Below, one piece after another: positions 39,560-52,209 of a stretch of 64,000 bases of DNA. The notes beneath the pieces were generated by a model, which had not been told where the DNA came from, did not search any database, and worked only from the letters and a program-made list of their open reading frames with translations. Numbering within the stretch: position 1 is the first letter of the stretch; each line of letters begins with the position of its first letter. Source of the stretch: Ancylostoma caninum. Lineage: Eukaryota; Nematoda; Chromadorea; Rhabditida; Ancylostomatidae. Location of the stretch: contig JBAJFG010000538.1 in assembly GCA_037903475.1 (NCBI GenBank), forward strand, positions 868,001-932,000, given 5' to 3'. The translations under genes and the position numbers were made by a program.

Positions 39560-41860
39560 TGTAATCATAGACCTATCTCACTCATTCCGACCGTGTTGAA
39601 AACAACTGACAGCCATAAACATGTCTGAACATGACAAACGTGGCCCAAAACACCAACGTAAAAATCAAAATTTGCAGCTTTTTTGTACACAACCGATGCG
39701 CTGAACACGATGGTGTCGGTAGTTTTTAGTGGCTGGTTCTCTTGCACACACACACACGCACGCACAAACAAAATATATAATTAGTCAATTAATATACATT
39801 AACTATGATGACTATGCTCACGAAGACATAAAATCGTTAATGCACTATGTATTGCTTCAATAAAAGCGTTATGTGAAGAGGTTTTGCTGGCTGCCTAATC
39901 GGCTCTAGGTGGGAGGGTCTTTTCGTGTACAGAAAATCATCGGGTTCTTTTTCTAATAAGTTTCTCAGCGTTCATTAGCATGGCATCCGTTTAGCTAAAC
40001 TTCAATGTAGCCCCCTGTACACCTGGTCACGTTGAAAAAGGAAGAGAGGTTGTTGCCGCAAGCTTGCTCATTTAAAAAAGGATCCGGAGCAGAATATTAT
40101 AAGAGATGAGCGGCTTGTCATGGAAAGTCTTTTCAGAGCTCTTCTCCAAAAAACCTCGCCCTGCTGCGACTGATTGAACAGGAGAGCAAAGGCAAGAAAC
40201 AATGAACGCTTGGTGGACTCTATTCATAGTTCGTCTTTTTTTCTTTTGCTTTTTCCTTCTGAAGTCCCCCTCAGACACTCGTTCCCTTCAGGTGTTCATC
40301 TTTGCCATAATGCAACATTCTGGTGAGCCATTCCACTAGTAAGGACTTTGTGGAAACATTGAGAAGTACGCCTTTAGATCAATACGGATGGGGATTTCGT
40401 ACTAACACAGAATGGCCAGTTAAACGTCCTACTCTTCCGTCTTCTCCGTGGCCTCCTATGTCTCAGAGGCCCCGGTGGGGGAAGTAAGTGGGGAAAAGCA
40501 AATCAGCATAAGGCTGTTTCAAAGCTTCTCCTTCAACGAATAAATCCATATATTGTAGCATTCTGTTTCATTTTTGACAAGGCTAACTACTTATACCTTT
40601 GCTAATAATACAAGTGCACTTCACGTAACTTAGAACATTTGTCAAAAGGATTTTGTCCGCAACTTTTTTTAGTCAGAAACAAAGCCATATCTCTTCTGGA
40701 TAGTGTAGAGGAAAAACTGAGTTCATAAGAGCAAGCGTTTGGATGAAGGAGAACCGTTCAGAATCTGTATAGCACCGGCCGTTGTAGTAATCGAGTGAAT
40801 AAAAAATCAAGTACAATCCAATAGAAGGTATCGAAAAATGTACCGGAAATAGAATAAGTAGGTACTGTTACCATTCATGATTCTGTTAAAAACCTAATCT
40901 GGTTCGATTTCCTACTATGACAAGGGTTGGTATATACAGTACCGGCCAAAATTACATAGCTTTTTCGAATCTCCTCTATTTTCCTCATAACTTCGTTTAG
41001 AGTAAAGATTCAAGGCTCATATTTTTATGGATGTTGTAGACACTCACACGTAATAGAAAGGGAATGACATCATACTATTCTCTCAACTGTTTTCCTTCAG
41101 ACAAAGGTTTTATGCATCAAGGTCAAAGTCTGGAATTTTGCAGCATCCACAAAAGATCACAGAAGGGCTTCTATGGGCGGTATTTTAGAAAAATTGGACT
41201 CCTTATAAAAGATTCGACTCATATTTGGGTGAAAACTTGTGCTTTCATATCATTGGTCAAAATGTACGAGGTAAGTTTGACTTCGTTTCAGCAGTAAATA
41301 GTAGCAAGAAGGTAAATAGAATGGATAACAAGTCTCTGTGAATGGTTGTTTCGCCTTTAAACCCTTAGATAGACATTCTCTCCAACAAAGAATCACTCCA
41401 AGGCTCGTCAGTACAGTAGGGTGAGGAGTGGTCTTCAGTATATCCTTACACAGTGAGTGATTCAAATCCTCAATGCTCTCTTGAAGCCACCGGGTGGGGC
41501 AGTTCTAGCAAAACTTTCAGCCAGTACAATACACGGAGCAAGATAACCACTGCACAACCCTTGTCCTTTGCTCGAGTCTTACGGCTACGCTTCATATAAC
41601 TTTTGCGAGATCCGTGCATTGTATGACAGCTCCCAAGATGAGGTGCAACAGTGGTATCCTTCTCTTCCCGTGTCGCACTTCCCGTTCGAATGCTCTGAGC
41701 GATTCTGCACCCAAGGAATCGGTTCCATCTGTACAATCATATGTGTAGAAAAAATGCGTCATCATAGGTCATTGCGACATTTCCTGTGACCAAATATGTA
41801 ATAAGTCAAACTTTCCTAGCCACCTTACATTGCTCTCGAGATTTACAAAGGGCACGGATG
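39560..41860. other. No supported gene; Tc1-like terminus near 40937
   Basis: TATACAGTACCGGCCAAAAT at about 40933-40952 resembles a Tc1-family end, followed by a CATAACTTCGTTTAGAGT-like block. No transposase frame follows. The rest shows no gene. Confidence 0.45.
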
Positions 41861-42290
41861 CACTGATGGGCGATAGGTGGCCCAAGGGCGAATAGTGGCA
41901 GATACTGTTATGCCGATGGAGGATGCATTCACAGCGGTACAATTATGAGCAACACCAGTATACGAGTCCATCGAAAGATGACGGGTCGCTGTGGCCTGAA
42001 AACCTGGGCGATGCCAGGATACGGTTGTGCCAGTGGAGTAGGAGTTCGCTGTGGCTCAACTGCAAGCAGTGCCAATATACGAGTACACCGATGGACGATG
42101 GGACTGCTGTGGTCCTAGAGTTTGGGAAACACCAGGACATGGGTCCACTAATGAACGATGGCTCTCATGTGGTCCAAAAGTTTGGGAATGACAAGATATA
42201 GTTATGCCAATGGAGGAGAGGACCGCTGTGGCTCAGAAGTGTGCAGGTTAAGAGAACTCCAGGATAGGGGTTCATGGATGGCAAATGGGT
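41860..42290 (+). repeat. Minisatellite A, array 3 (strongly diverged)
   Basis: Units of about 60 bp with AC(C)AG.ATACG..T, CCGATGGA, CGCTGTGG and a GG.AA..CCA block recur about seven times. They are more diverged than arrays 1 and 4. Confidence 0.75.
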
Positions 42291-42329
42291 CTTCTGTGGC
42301 CTAAAAGTTAAGAGTACTTCATATAATCT

Positions 42330-43985
42330 TTTAAGCAAAGCCCTTAAAGAGGCTAGAACGTCTAGAGATATTGTTGCATAACGCAGCGGTACTCGTAGAG
42401 TCCTCACCCCTATGCTGGGAATCTTGAGGCTCAGACTGCAAGGCGAAAAGGTCAATTTTTTTGATGATTTCGTCACCTTCGCTGTAGATCTCGCAGCATA
42501 GGGGTGAGGAAGTGTTTACAAGCTTTCAGGCTGCACAATGTATGCAGCAGAAAAACCACCCTTCCATTGTTGCGACACTGCCTCCACTGAAGAGATGCCT
42601 GTAGCGTATCGGAAGCTGGGCGGTGGATGGACCTAGGCGGTCGCCCCATTTGGTCGATCCCTCTGACGCATCCCATGCAGAGGTCTCGACACTTCAATTT
42701 AGCAAGGCGTGACATTGTAAAACCAATCAACCAATAGTTGATTGAAATGAAATCAACAAATAGTTAATCAACATTTCTGAGCAACACTCAAGCATTTACC
42801 AGACTTTAGACTATCCCCAGACTTCGCCAGCAATCGTGGCAATCGCCACTACAGCCGACTGTCATCTCGATCACCACATGGATAAAGTGAATGAGGAGGC
42901 TTTAGATGTGAGAAGATGATAACTGTTGTGGCGTGGCGATCGATGAACATCGTTTCCCATATCGCTATCATCACATCGCCAGTTTATTTTGGGCACATCT
43001 TCGAGAGTACGGGCGATGAGCTCCGTTTGGCATCGATCCATGGCGATGTAACGGGGCAATCGATACGTATCATTTTCCCGATAATTATCTCTTGTATCGG
43101 CAATTCATTTCTATGTATTTACTCTGAGCTGGCGAAGTCTGGGGATACTCTTACTCTCGAGATTTACAAAGCGTACGGGGCTCTGGTAGAAAGCAGGTGT
43201 GCTATGGGCCAAAAATGGTGGAAACGCTATTATATGTCTTCGCCGATGGAGAGCGGGTCCGATTTGTCCTAATTGTGAGGAGAAACACTGAATTGCCCAA
43301 TAGTGTGGAGCACACCAGCATACAGGTCCGCCATTATAGGATCGGATCGCTTTGGCTCAGTAACGTCGGAAACGCTAGATATGGGTCCACCAATGGAATA
43401 AGGGTCCGGTGTGGCAAAATGGTGTGCATAACGCCAGGATACCGGCTAGCTTTGGTCCGATGGTGTGGAGAATGCCGGTATGCGAGTCCTCTTATGGAGA
43501 ACGGATCCACCGTGGTCCAATGGTGTGGAGAACGCCAGGATATGGGCCCGCCGACAGAGAACTTGCCCACCGTGGCGCAATGGTGTGGGGAACGCCCGTC
43601 CGCCAATATAGGATGGATTCACTGTGACTCAGTAAAGTGGGGAATACCAGGATACGGTTCAGCCGATTGTGAACGGGTTCGCTTTGCCCAACAGTGAGGA
43701 AGACGCCAAAATGCAGGTCCACCGATGGATGAGAAGCCCGCCGTCCAATATTGTGGGGAACACCAGGATAAGAGTTCGCTTTGGCCCAATAGTGTGGAGA
43801 ACGGAAGGATACACTTCCGCCAATGGAAAACGCGTCTGCTTTGGAGGAAGTGAGGAAAACGTACTAATACACACTACGATGCTTGTCATATTCATACTCA
43901 ACCCATAAGAAGGATTTCATATTTGACTCCATTTAATGATTAGTTTTTCTTCTTTGTCAATTTTCTAGGGATTTGGCAACTGCAC
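42330..43985 (+). repeat. Dispersed element R, copy 2
   Basis: Shares with 29200-30745 the pre-array block (GTTTACAAGCTTTCAGGCTG, GCAGCAGAAAAACCA, GACCTAGGCGGTCGC, GGCGTGACATTGTA) and the post-array block (CCATAAGAAGGATTTCAT, TTTTCTAGGGATTTGGCAA). An extra segment of about 430 bp (42730-43160) lies between the pre-array block and the array. It contains GCGATGTGATGATAGCGATA-like inverted words. Confidence 0.75.
43160..43870 (+). repeat. Minisatellite A, array 4
   Basis: About twelve 57-60 bp units with AGGATA.GGG, CC(A/G)CCGATGGA, CACCGTGG.(G/C)CAATGGTG and TGGGGAACGCC; units near 43480-43560 are closest to array 1. It is preceded by CGAGATTTACAAAGCG, which also precedes array 3 and, inverted, follows array 2. 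Confidence 0.85.
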
Positions 43986-44074
43986 TCATGGTTCGAGGTT
44001 GATGTGATTTGGAGAGCATATTTTGGCATGAGAAGCGTGAAGAGGGAACTTATTTAATAAGTCGCGCTTTACCG

Positions 44075-44292
44075 TCAATTATTTTGATCATTCTGAAGAT
44101 TTCCATCGGGCGGGCTTCCACTTCCGACCCATTTAGCATATTTATTTAGCAAGTCTTCGGTACGGGCTTGTCTTGTGAGTGCGCTCACAGCTGAATCTGC
44201 TTCGGGCACTCCTGATGTAACACTGGGTATAACAACTGAACAACGCTGAACGTGTGGCCTAAAGTTGGGCATCAAAGACGGGTTCACGCTGA
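44075..44292 (-). CDS. Possible terminal exon of an unknown gene
   Basis: On the minus strand an excellent acceptor (CTTCCCTTTCAG) opens a frame of 72 codons ending in TGA at 44075. The peptide is hydrophilic with a plausible bias (PEADSAVSAL, RTEDLLNKYAKWVG, SPPDGNLQNDQNN at the end) and no recognised domain. The reading phase requires an upstream exon; none was identified in 44.3-48 kb. It may be the last exon of a gene or a gene fragment. Confidence 0.35.
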
Positions 44293-44430
44293 AAGGGAAG
44301 AAGTGTTTGCGAGCAGAAATCGATCAAAGGCTACCTCACCCTATCATCAAACCTTGCACTCGAAGGTTAAGCGCACACTATGTGACCTCTTACAACACAC
44401 ATACTATTTTATGTCTTAAGCTATAACTCC

Positions 44431-44640
44431 ATGTGCAGTGCAGTTGCTGCATTAATAAAGGCAAGGTGGCCCCGTGTTACACAAGAAAAGCTCGTTGAAT
44501 GTGGCAGTATGAGCGTTATGGCGAGACGAAATCTCACCATATACAGTAGCGAACAAAAAGATTACAGCCTTTGGTTTTTCTTCTATAACTTCTTCCAAAG
44601 CAAAGTGTGGGAGTTCAAAGTTTCTATGGGAGTTGCAGAT
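44431..44640 (+). pseudogene. Possible Tc1-like transposase tail and terminus
   Basis: A short frame with IKARWPRVTQEKLVE and MSVMARR resembles the W..I....L..LV.SM..R block near the end of Tc1 transposases. It runs into TACAGTAGCGAACAAAAAG at about 44552, which resembles a Tc1-type terminus in the opposite sense. The match is weak and the two parts may come from different elements. Confidence 0.25.
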
Positions 44641-45025
44641 ACTCATGGGAGGTAAAAACAAGGGTTAATCCCTTTACTTCATAAACTTCACGTTTTTTAA
44701 GAAGAACTTTTCTCAGCACTTTTCTCAATCAGTATGTGACTGAAAATGTGCATGCGCTGACCACTAGTTGACATCTACAAAGACTATGTGAGATTAGTTC
44801 AGCAGTGATCCTCTGTGGGTGTTTCTGTCACCCTGGCTTCACCTATCGGCTCTATTTAAAAGCGAGGGATGCTCCTGATGGTTCTATAAGTCTGACTAGA
44901 AGTGTTCGGTTTCAACGCATCCTATTGCTCCCTCGCAGTTTCGAAATACATATTTGGGCTTGTTGCCCTGCAGCTAATCGTGCACATTACGGCAAATAAC
45001 TTTTGGATTTTTTTTCTGTCTCAAG

Positions 45026-45162
45026 GAGGAAGATACCTTAAGGACCCCATCAATGGTAAAGATTCTCCAGAGTCCTTAGAATATTGCAGTGTACGTGGCG
45101 ACTCATGCCGCCTTGGATTTACCGAAGCAGAACTACTCAGAGTGAAGAGTGCTGGTCACTAG
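45026..45162 (+). CDS. Possible orphan last exon
   Basis: After an acceptor-like TCTGTCTCAAG the frame reads RYLKDPINGKDSPESLEYC, SVRGDSCRLGF and a helical, acidic tail to TAG at 45160-45162. The two cysteines flank an RGD-containing loop. No upstream exon or signal peptide was found, so a chance open stretch remains possible. Confidence 0.25.
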
Positions 45163-45379
45163 CACGAGCATGTGTGGCCCCTTCCTCCACTTACGAGTTC
45201 TCCCACTTCGCCTAGAGCCATTCGATCTAAAATGTCTCGTTTAATTTGTTTCATCTAGTTTAAACTGAATTAGCCAGTTTTCATAATGCCAGGTCACACT
45301 ATCCCACTTCGCTTGTTTTTCGCCGAAATATTTCCCGATTTCGCCCAAAAATTACACCTAAATCTCCGGAAAATTACGA

Positions 45380-46020
45380 AATCTACTGGAATTTGCCCGA
45401 GTTCCGCTCGAAAAATACTGCTGAAAAATACACGAAAATTGCTGCGACAGGTCCCAGCCGGGGTCAGCGGGCGCGCAGCGCTGCACCGCCGTGGGCTCAG
45501 TGCAAAAATACTGCACTCCGGAAAACATTTCCTGCACTCGAGAGGACATTTCCGTTCCGTGGGCAAGTGGTTTCATCGACCACCTTTGACTACGATTCTG
45601 AAATGCGATTACTTCTGCAGTACGTCAAGTTGACGTGCTCTGTGAATTCCGCTGGTGGATATCTTTTATGTAACATGGTATATTTATATGCATCATATAA
45701 ATTTACAAAACTCTTTGGTAGTTATGGGAGTGATTTTTTTGGATTTTTTCAGGCATAACCCATTTCTGAAGGTTGAAAAGCAGCGGCAACAATTAGTGAA
45801 AAGCGAATTTACCAGAAAAATAAATGAAAAATACACGAAATCCACTGGAATTTACACGAAGTGCAGTTTCCAGTAGATTTCGCTTATTTTATGTGTAAAT
45901 CCCCATGGAATCTACTGGAATCAAGAAAGATTGCGAAATTCCAGTAGATTTTGCTTAGATTACGTGTATTTCTTTCGGAAATATATTTCCTAAACAAATA
46001 CACGTAAAATAAGCGAAACC
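45380..46020. repeat. Palindromic repeat cluster, CCAGTAGATTTCGC family
   Basis: The words AAATCTACTGGAATT and CCAGTAGATTTCGCTTATTT occur in both orientations at about 45380, 45838, 45870, 45910 and 45940, with ACACGTAAAATAAGCGAAA at the right end. Adjacent inverted copies make hairpins. One end is shared with 3857-3907. A GC-rich block (45455-45560) lies inside. Confidence 0.7.
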
Positions 46021-46139
46021 TTAGACGATGTGGACAAGTAGTGAACGCTACCTGCACAATCTCAATATGTTGCCCAAATTTCTTATACTCACCTCTGAAA
46101 TAGACTTCACCCATTTTTCTCTAAATTACTTTAGGGTAC

Positions 46140-46860
46140 AGAGCTCTGAGAGTAGCTGCGGCCCAGCTTAATGGGGCTAAGCTACGAAATGGTTAGGTAT
46201 TTGCGTTCAGTGTCATGAATAACTGCCTTCATAGTGATTCCGCAAAAAAATATTCTGATATATTCGCAATGAAAAAAAAACGAAATAGTGATTTATGAGC
46301 ATTGCTTCGATTTCCACAGTTATCAAAATCTTAAGAATTTGTTTGTTGCTACTTCTGTGGTTTAAGAAGCACTATTTTGAGCTATTTCAAAAGATCGAGA
46401 ACTTTGAAAAGCTTGTCGTAATTTTCCAAAATTCTGAAATAGTAAAAAATGTGAAAAGACATAAGTCATCTTGAAATGATTTGTAAGCGGAGCATAGCTT
46501 TAAGCTTGTGTGAAAATTGATTTTTCAATCTTTCTCTATCCCTCAAGAAAATGTTTCTCAATGGAATTGCGGTATTTCTTTGTTTAAAGCTCAATGCAAT
46601 ACTCCTGGAAACATTTTCGTTTCACTGTTACGTCAATTTATCGAAAAGAGGGAAACTTTGAATTTATTCTCGATGTTTGTGTGCATATTACTACAGCAGT
46701 TTTGATGCGCAGTGGTTCACCTCAGGGAAGAACAAGGATCTTCAACATGGCTAAAAAAGTTGCGACAAAGAAGAATTCATGATGATTACAAACAAAAGCA
46801 TGCACTTCGGCAGCGGATTTTTCCCCGATTTGTGCTACTAACATTCATCATGGCGCGGCT
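46140..46860 (+). repeat. Two dispersed repeats side by side
   Basis: About 46150-46500 (GCCCAGCTTAATGG, GCTACGAAATG, ATATTCTGATATATTC, a GAAATAGTG block) matches 58310-58650. About 46530-46860 (CTCAAGAAAATGTTTCTCAA, CAGTTTTGATG.GCAG, TTCACCTCA, GATGATTACAA) matches 30830-31150. No coding sequence is implied. Confidence 0.7.
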
Positions 46861-47029
46861 CATGTTCTCGGACAAGAAGCTTTGATTTGATGTTTCTGCC
46901 TCATCGATGGCTACGAGGCCCAATGGGCATTGCATTTGGGTCACGGAGACAAAACCACTTTTGACTACGTGCAGGAAGCTGTTTCCCTGTTCTTGTGGAA
47001 AGAACGTATAGCCGACCGGCAAAACTACC
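46843..47029 (-). CDS. Possible orphan internal exon
   Basis: A minus-strand frame of 62 codons lies between an acceptor-like TTTAGATAG and a donor GTTAGT. It encodes a protein-like stretch with PVGYTFFPQEQG and CPLGLVAIDEAE. Its 3' end touches the dispersed repeat ending near 46860, and no partner exon with a matching phase was found. Confidence 0.2.
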
Positions 47030-48685
47030 CTATCTAAATCCTACAGAACTCCTCTATCCTCTAAAACTCCCTCTGATCCATTTCTCGGCCATAATCGCTG
47101 TCAAAGACATCGCGGAAATTTCGCGAAATTTGGCAGGGTGCTTGAAGGCTTGTAATGGTCCACTGAAAATGTTTCCAAAACTGGTCCGCTTGGACATCAG
47201 TCGTAATGTGTTTTCACGTTTTCTCATTCACAATATCGCAATAAAAATCGTTGTGGTTGGATCGTTTTTAAATGAGACATGAAAAAAGCTGTTGTCCGGG
47301 AATCACACTTGCATAAAAAAAATGAAAAAAAAAACAAGGCTCAAGAAAAATGAACGAAGGAAACAGAAACATTGCATATGCAGTAGAAAAATCAAATTTT
47401 CTGCCGTAACAATAACATAGCAATCAAACTTGCTCCGGTTTAGCATTTCACTCATGTTTCAATCTTATCATAGAAAATCGATCTAAAATAACAGGAATTG
47501 GTTAGTAATGTTACATCATTGTATGCAGCATATACGCCTGCAGGTGTAGTGTAAATCCGTGGACCATTTGCACCGTATATGGCGATGAATCACACGATGA
47601 ACCGGTTATATCGAGGAAGAACGAATTACATAAACGCTTTAATCTCAACTATTTTAGTTGAAACAAACTAGGTCTCAACACGACTTCAGCAATATTGATA
47701 CGACAATACCTGAAAATACTTGGCTATTGCATGTTATGTCTTCCCTAGCCAGCAAACCACTGCTATGTGGTCACGGTCCAGTGGCTTGCTATTTGAAGGG
47801 TGGTACGGGATTTGTACAGTGGGCGGAGCTGAGATTTCGATGGTGATCTCCTGGCTGCTCCTTCGTAATTAGCTGTGCAGTCGAGAAAAGTAGGGCTATG
47901 TATGTCAGAAAAAGTGTGCCAGTGACCCAGGGATGCCCTAGATCCTGGAGGCTGCTGTTCAAAAAGTCCGTCTCCCCTCCAACCGCTTGGAAATTTCTTG
48001 CTGGATAGTTGTGTTTCTATGCCGTCGACCTGTCAACGATTTCTTGAAGAGCATTTTCCAGCACAAAGCTCGTTGAAGGGATAAGACCGGGGGAGGAGCT
48101 GCAAAAGCAGCGCATCAACTATTTCTCACATGAATCATTGAATGATGAAATTGTTCTACTACAAAAACGTCGCATAAAGACATGAAACCCAACCAAAAAA
48201 CTTGGAATACGAAGAGTATGATTTGGTAGAAACTAAAATCATGCACTTCGGCGAAATTCGGCACTTAGATGAAGAGATTCTGGCTAGTCATTATGTTGTA
48301 TGATGGCGTTACACTCCTCAGCACTCTTTCATGCAACCCATCTGGATAGATTTCTGCCCTGCGAATACCTCATTTCCTCATGCAAGTGCAAGTGCACGTG
48401 AGCGACTAGATTTGAGAAATTGCACACTGTGCACCAGTGGATCGTATTGTCCGTTATGTGTTAAACAGTGGTTCTTAAAATCCTCGCAAATTTTCCATGG
48501 GAGGCTATTTGCTGTGCTGACCACGAAATCGGCGTCCATTTTGTTAATCTTCGTCACTTTTGTCCAGTTGCAGACGTAATTTCCCTGTTCAGCACGTGCA
48601 GTAACTCCACTGCACAATTTTTTCAGAGAATCCTACGAAATCTCTGCCAGCATACGTGATCCCGATTCAAAAGCGTATTAATTCG
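47030..48685. other. No supported gene
   Basis: A minus-strand open stretch at 48378-48617 has some protein-like content (GNYVCNWTKVTKI, LPWKICEDFK) but no splice context or recognised family. An A-rich block lies near 47310-47350. Confidence 0.4.
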
Positions 48686-48688
48686 CTT

Positions 48689-49069
48689 TTATTTATTAAA
48701 ATTTTCGATTCTTTTTTGAACAGACCGTTGCGGTGACGGTTTTATTATAAATGCTTCGTTGCAGTGATTGATTGTGGCTCGCAAGTAGAAGCAGTCGGAA
48801 GGCTCAATAGTCAAATGCTTCTTTATGAAACGGTGTAACTGCGAGCAGAAGCACAGAGCAGAAGCAGCAGTACCATCTATCCGTAGGATGTTATCAGCCA
48901 CGCCCCTTCTCTGGCTGAACCCAAACGCCCCGCCGCCCTTATTTATACGCACTTCCTTAAAATTTTCCGATGTAGTTCCATGCGTAGCCCCAATAAGGAA
49001 CTCTACATTATGCCATATGCAACGGATACCTTCTGATGTTACCAGCTTATTACCCATTAAGCAAAGCAA
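48689..49069 (-). pseudogene. Coding-like relic, weakly resembling an Atg12 C-terminal fold
   Basis: The minus-strand frame contains LHRFIKKHLTIEPSDCFYL followed by a region with IN..., AF and KPSP before a stop and an AATAAATAAA tail. The order F-I-K-K-x-L-x-I-x-x-S-D-x-x-F, I-N, A-F, P-S-P is that of Atg12 (ubiquitin-like autophagy conjugate). But the spacing has extra residues, and the C-terminal W-G that must be conjugated is missing. It may be a decayed fragment or a chance match. Confidence 0.22.
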
Positions 49070-50585
49070 ACAGATAAATAAACAAACGAAAACTAATGTG
49101 TTGCCTGAAAAGGAAGGACAAGATGCTATGTATTACCTACCATGTGTTAACTTTTTCATAATCCCGAATCATTCGAAATCTTCGTTGAGAGCAAAGTTTA
49201 ATCCTGAGCCAGGATGCATTACTGGGATCACTGCTGAGAAACGTGTCAACGTGTTCAAGTTTACCGCCCACATGCCACCCATCAGTATAATGTTTACCCA
49301 TACCTGAAGTTCTGTATACCCATCTGCCACCCAGTGGTAATCGCATTCATAGCTATGAGATTATCCACCCTTCCTTCGTTGCGTTCGGCCCTTGTTCAGT
49401 GTCCCCTCAGTATGAAGTATAAATTTTCCATGCAACCTCACACCATTGGACTCTCCATTAACAATGCAAATTCCACACTATATTTCATCGATACGGATTT
49501 TGATTGAAAACCACTAAATGCTCTGTAATGCGGGAAAGGTCTGCATTATTTTTTTGCAGCATAATATAAATGGATCTGTGAATAGTTTCGTTTTTGATTG
49601 ACACAGTGAAACATTCAAATTTGTCTGCATGTTGCCATTGTGAGTTGCAAAGTATGAAATTTAAAAAAAAAACAGAGTTTGACACATTGCAGTAAAGCTC
49701 CTGTGAGTTTTTAAGAAATAAGTAAGCCCAAAAATCTGTATATATCGAAAAGTAGAGAATACAGCATCCGTACGAATGAGGTGATCTTTCCATGCTCACC
49801 ATGACCTACTGCGTAGCAGAATCTCGAGTGGTACTAAGCAATCTTTCGCCATTGTACACGGCCATTTTGGCAAGTCGCTTCGAAAGTAGTGAATTCTTAG
49901 GGTGTTACCTTGATAGCATTCAGGCCCAGGATTCATGAAAAGATGACCAAGCTGAGCAATTATGGTTAGTTCTTATGGTGTCGTTTACGGACATCTAACA
50001 CCCAGCCACATTTTTAACCAATTGCGACGGGCGCATGGAGGGATACTTCTTAGCATTCTCGACATGCACATAGTAACGATGAGAGACAAACCGATTGTTC
50101 AGCCGAATAGTTTCACGTCTTGGGAAAGCCTCAGAAGAAACCTAGTTCTTTATCCTAGCACTGTAAAGGACTTTTGATCCCATTCGAAGCAACTTGCTGA
50201 AGGACTGCTTGGCCTAATCAATGCAGAAGGACCGAAGCAAAGAGTCGAAAGATGACCTCACCCAGAACATCCGGTGCAGGTCTTCTGATTTGGTCGACCC
50301 TGGTCATCCTGCTGGAGGATTCAAGCTTGTCTGAGTAGAACTCTGTGATCAACCGTTCTGTAATCATCCCTCATTCTTTCTGCCTGCTGTTTTGATCTGG
50401 CCAGCCACGCCTTTTACTTAATTGGGTATTAGATGACCCACAACAGCTTTGGCACAGACTACGTGATGCTAAGAGACGTAGAAAAGGTAACGATTCAAGG
50501 TCTATGGGACGTGAAGGTTGGTCTACAATCCCGCTATCGCTCATGAATCATAGATCCTATCATACCAAGTTCCCGTGCCGTCCCA
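49070..50585. other. No supported gene
   Basis: Only short random-looking open stretches; nothing recognised. Confidence 0.4.
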
Positions 50586-50589
50586 CCAA

Positions 50590-50855
50590 ATTACAAATTT
50601 AAATTTATCTCAATCTACTGATCTTCTCGAGCATGATTAATAACCATTTCATGGGTTTTCTCTAACTGGTCAACAAGTAACTGCATCGTTCAAGCAAGCA
50701 ATGATTGCCGCCACTTGGTCAGGCAGCGGGACTTCAGGGATATGGATGGGTCCGACGTCAGTTGCGGCTTTTGTCAGTTTCAATAGACTTGGGTTTATCT
50801 CGCATCGTTTATCTTTAAGAGGCAGAATCTTTAGGTGAACTCGATAATATTTCAT
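50590..50855 (-). pseudogene. Coding-like fragment of unknown origin, frame broken
   Basis: From ATG at 50853-50855 on the minus strand a frame reads MKYYRVHLKILPLKDKRCEI and later IHIPEVPLPDQVAAIIACLN before a stop. In a neighbouring frame the reading continues with LLVDQLEKTHEMVINHARED. Composition is protein-like and helical, reminiscent of retroelement gag-type N-termini, but no diagnostic motif is present. It probably represents one sequence broken by a frameshift. Confidence 0.3.
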
Positions 50856-52209
50856 CCCTTTTACTGTGAGAACACCTACGGACGGCTAGACTCTGTTTCA
50901 AACATGATGGTAGTTAAATATTCGAGCATGCATTTCTCGCCACCGCCTCCAATTGTTACACACTGTCTCGGGTTCTTTATCTCTCTACCGTATCTTCAAC
51001 TACTTTCTTTCGTCAAACAGACGTGACCATACAAGACTCGCCAACGTGTCACTGCATTAACATAATCATTTCATTTCACATGTTTGCAGATTACCACATC
51101 AAGAAACTCAAGAACATAAGCACATAATTTCAGTTCAAAGTCCATGGAATATCCTCGTCGCTTTCCAGGCCCTTCGAAACGATTTCTAGGACACTCTCCT
51201 CACTTTCCAAGTCCCTTGAACCACTCTCCAATCTTCGTGAAAACCCCTTTCTCTGCAAAACGATTGCAAGTGAGGGAAACAAAAGGTGTGCTACACACTT
51301 GGCAACGATGCAAACCTCCTTCTTGTCCTTGCACAACATCGCCAACGGTTTTCACCCCTTCGTTAGCGCCTAAATGAATTCTTCTTCAGATAAACTACTA
51401 ATTTTACATATTGGGGAGCGTGCATGGAAGAAATGGTGGTTGAAAATTCAATCAATGAAGTAGAGGGAATGGTTCAAGATATAGGTGCTGTCAAGATAGG
51501 CCATTTAACAAATAGGGTCACAGGTCAAAACCACAGGAAAATGGGACAATAAATGAAAAGATTGAAAGCGAAACAATAATGAAAATTTTTCAACATGAAT
51601 TAACTTTCTTGTGTGGTCAATGAGAGAGTTGAAAAATTGGGTTTTCAGACTAGGTTTGCGGGCTCAGCTGTCCGAGGTGGGCATTTAGAAGAGAAGAATT
51701 TATGTTTCCGCAAAACTTAGAAGTGAACCGGGTGGCCGGAATTTTAAAGTTCAAATTTTTTGACTATGATTAACAAAACTATGATTAGCAATTGAAAGCA
51801 CTTGGAACCAAAAAAAGAGAAGATGCGAACATTAAAATGAGTAGGCAATCTATTACTCGTTCTTAAGAACAAGTCGTTTCGTTTAAAAAACCTCGACCCT
51901 ATTCGTGGAGGGCAAAACACTAGATCCAAAGTCTGCCAGCAGAAAGTGGCAGAAAGTCGCAAGCTCACGCAAATTTTATTACTGTAAAAATCTCTGGAAC
52001 GATTCCTGAGACGGAACATTGCTTTTGAGACGTCATACGCTGTATGGCTTTGATCATCATGTCGATGAAGGTTACTTTTATTTTTTTGAAAACCTCTTGC
52101 AATTTTTTTTTGCTTTTTGGTGTGGCAGTTCCATGAGCTAAGCGGTTTTCTTAGGCTTTTCTTTAGCTCTGCTGCGACAGGCACCCACATATTTATACCT
52201 ACCAACAAG
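50856..52209. other. No supported gene; possible 3' part of the next gene at 51744-52210
   Basis: The minus-strand frame 51744-52210 is open after an acceptor TTTATTTCAG and is in phase with the upstream gene. Its composition is basic and irregular with a hydrophobic end, so it could equally be untranslated. Confidence 0.35.

Noticed and set aside
40109..40220. Minus-strand frame starting MNRVHQAFIVSCLCS, signal-peptide-like
   Set aside because: No convincing downstream exon; hydrophobicity is modest and a chance occurrence is likely.
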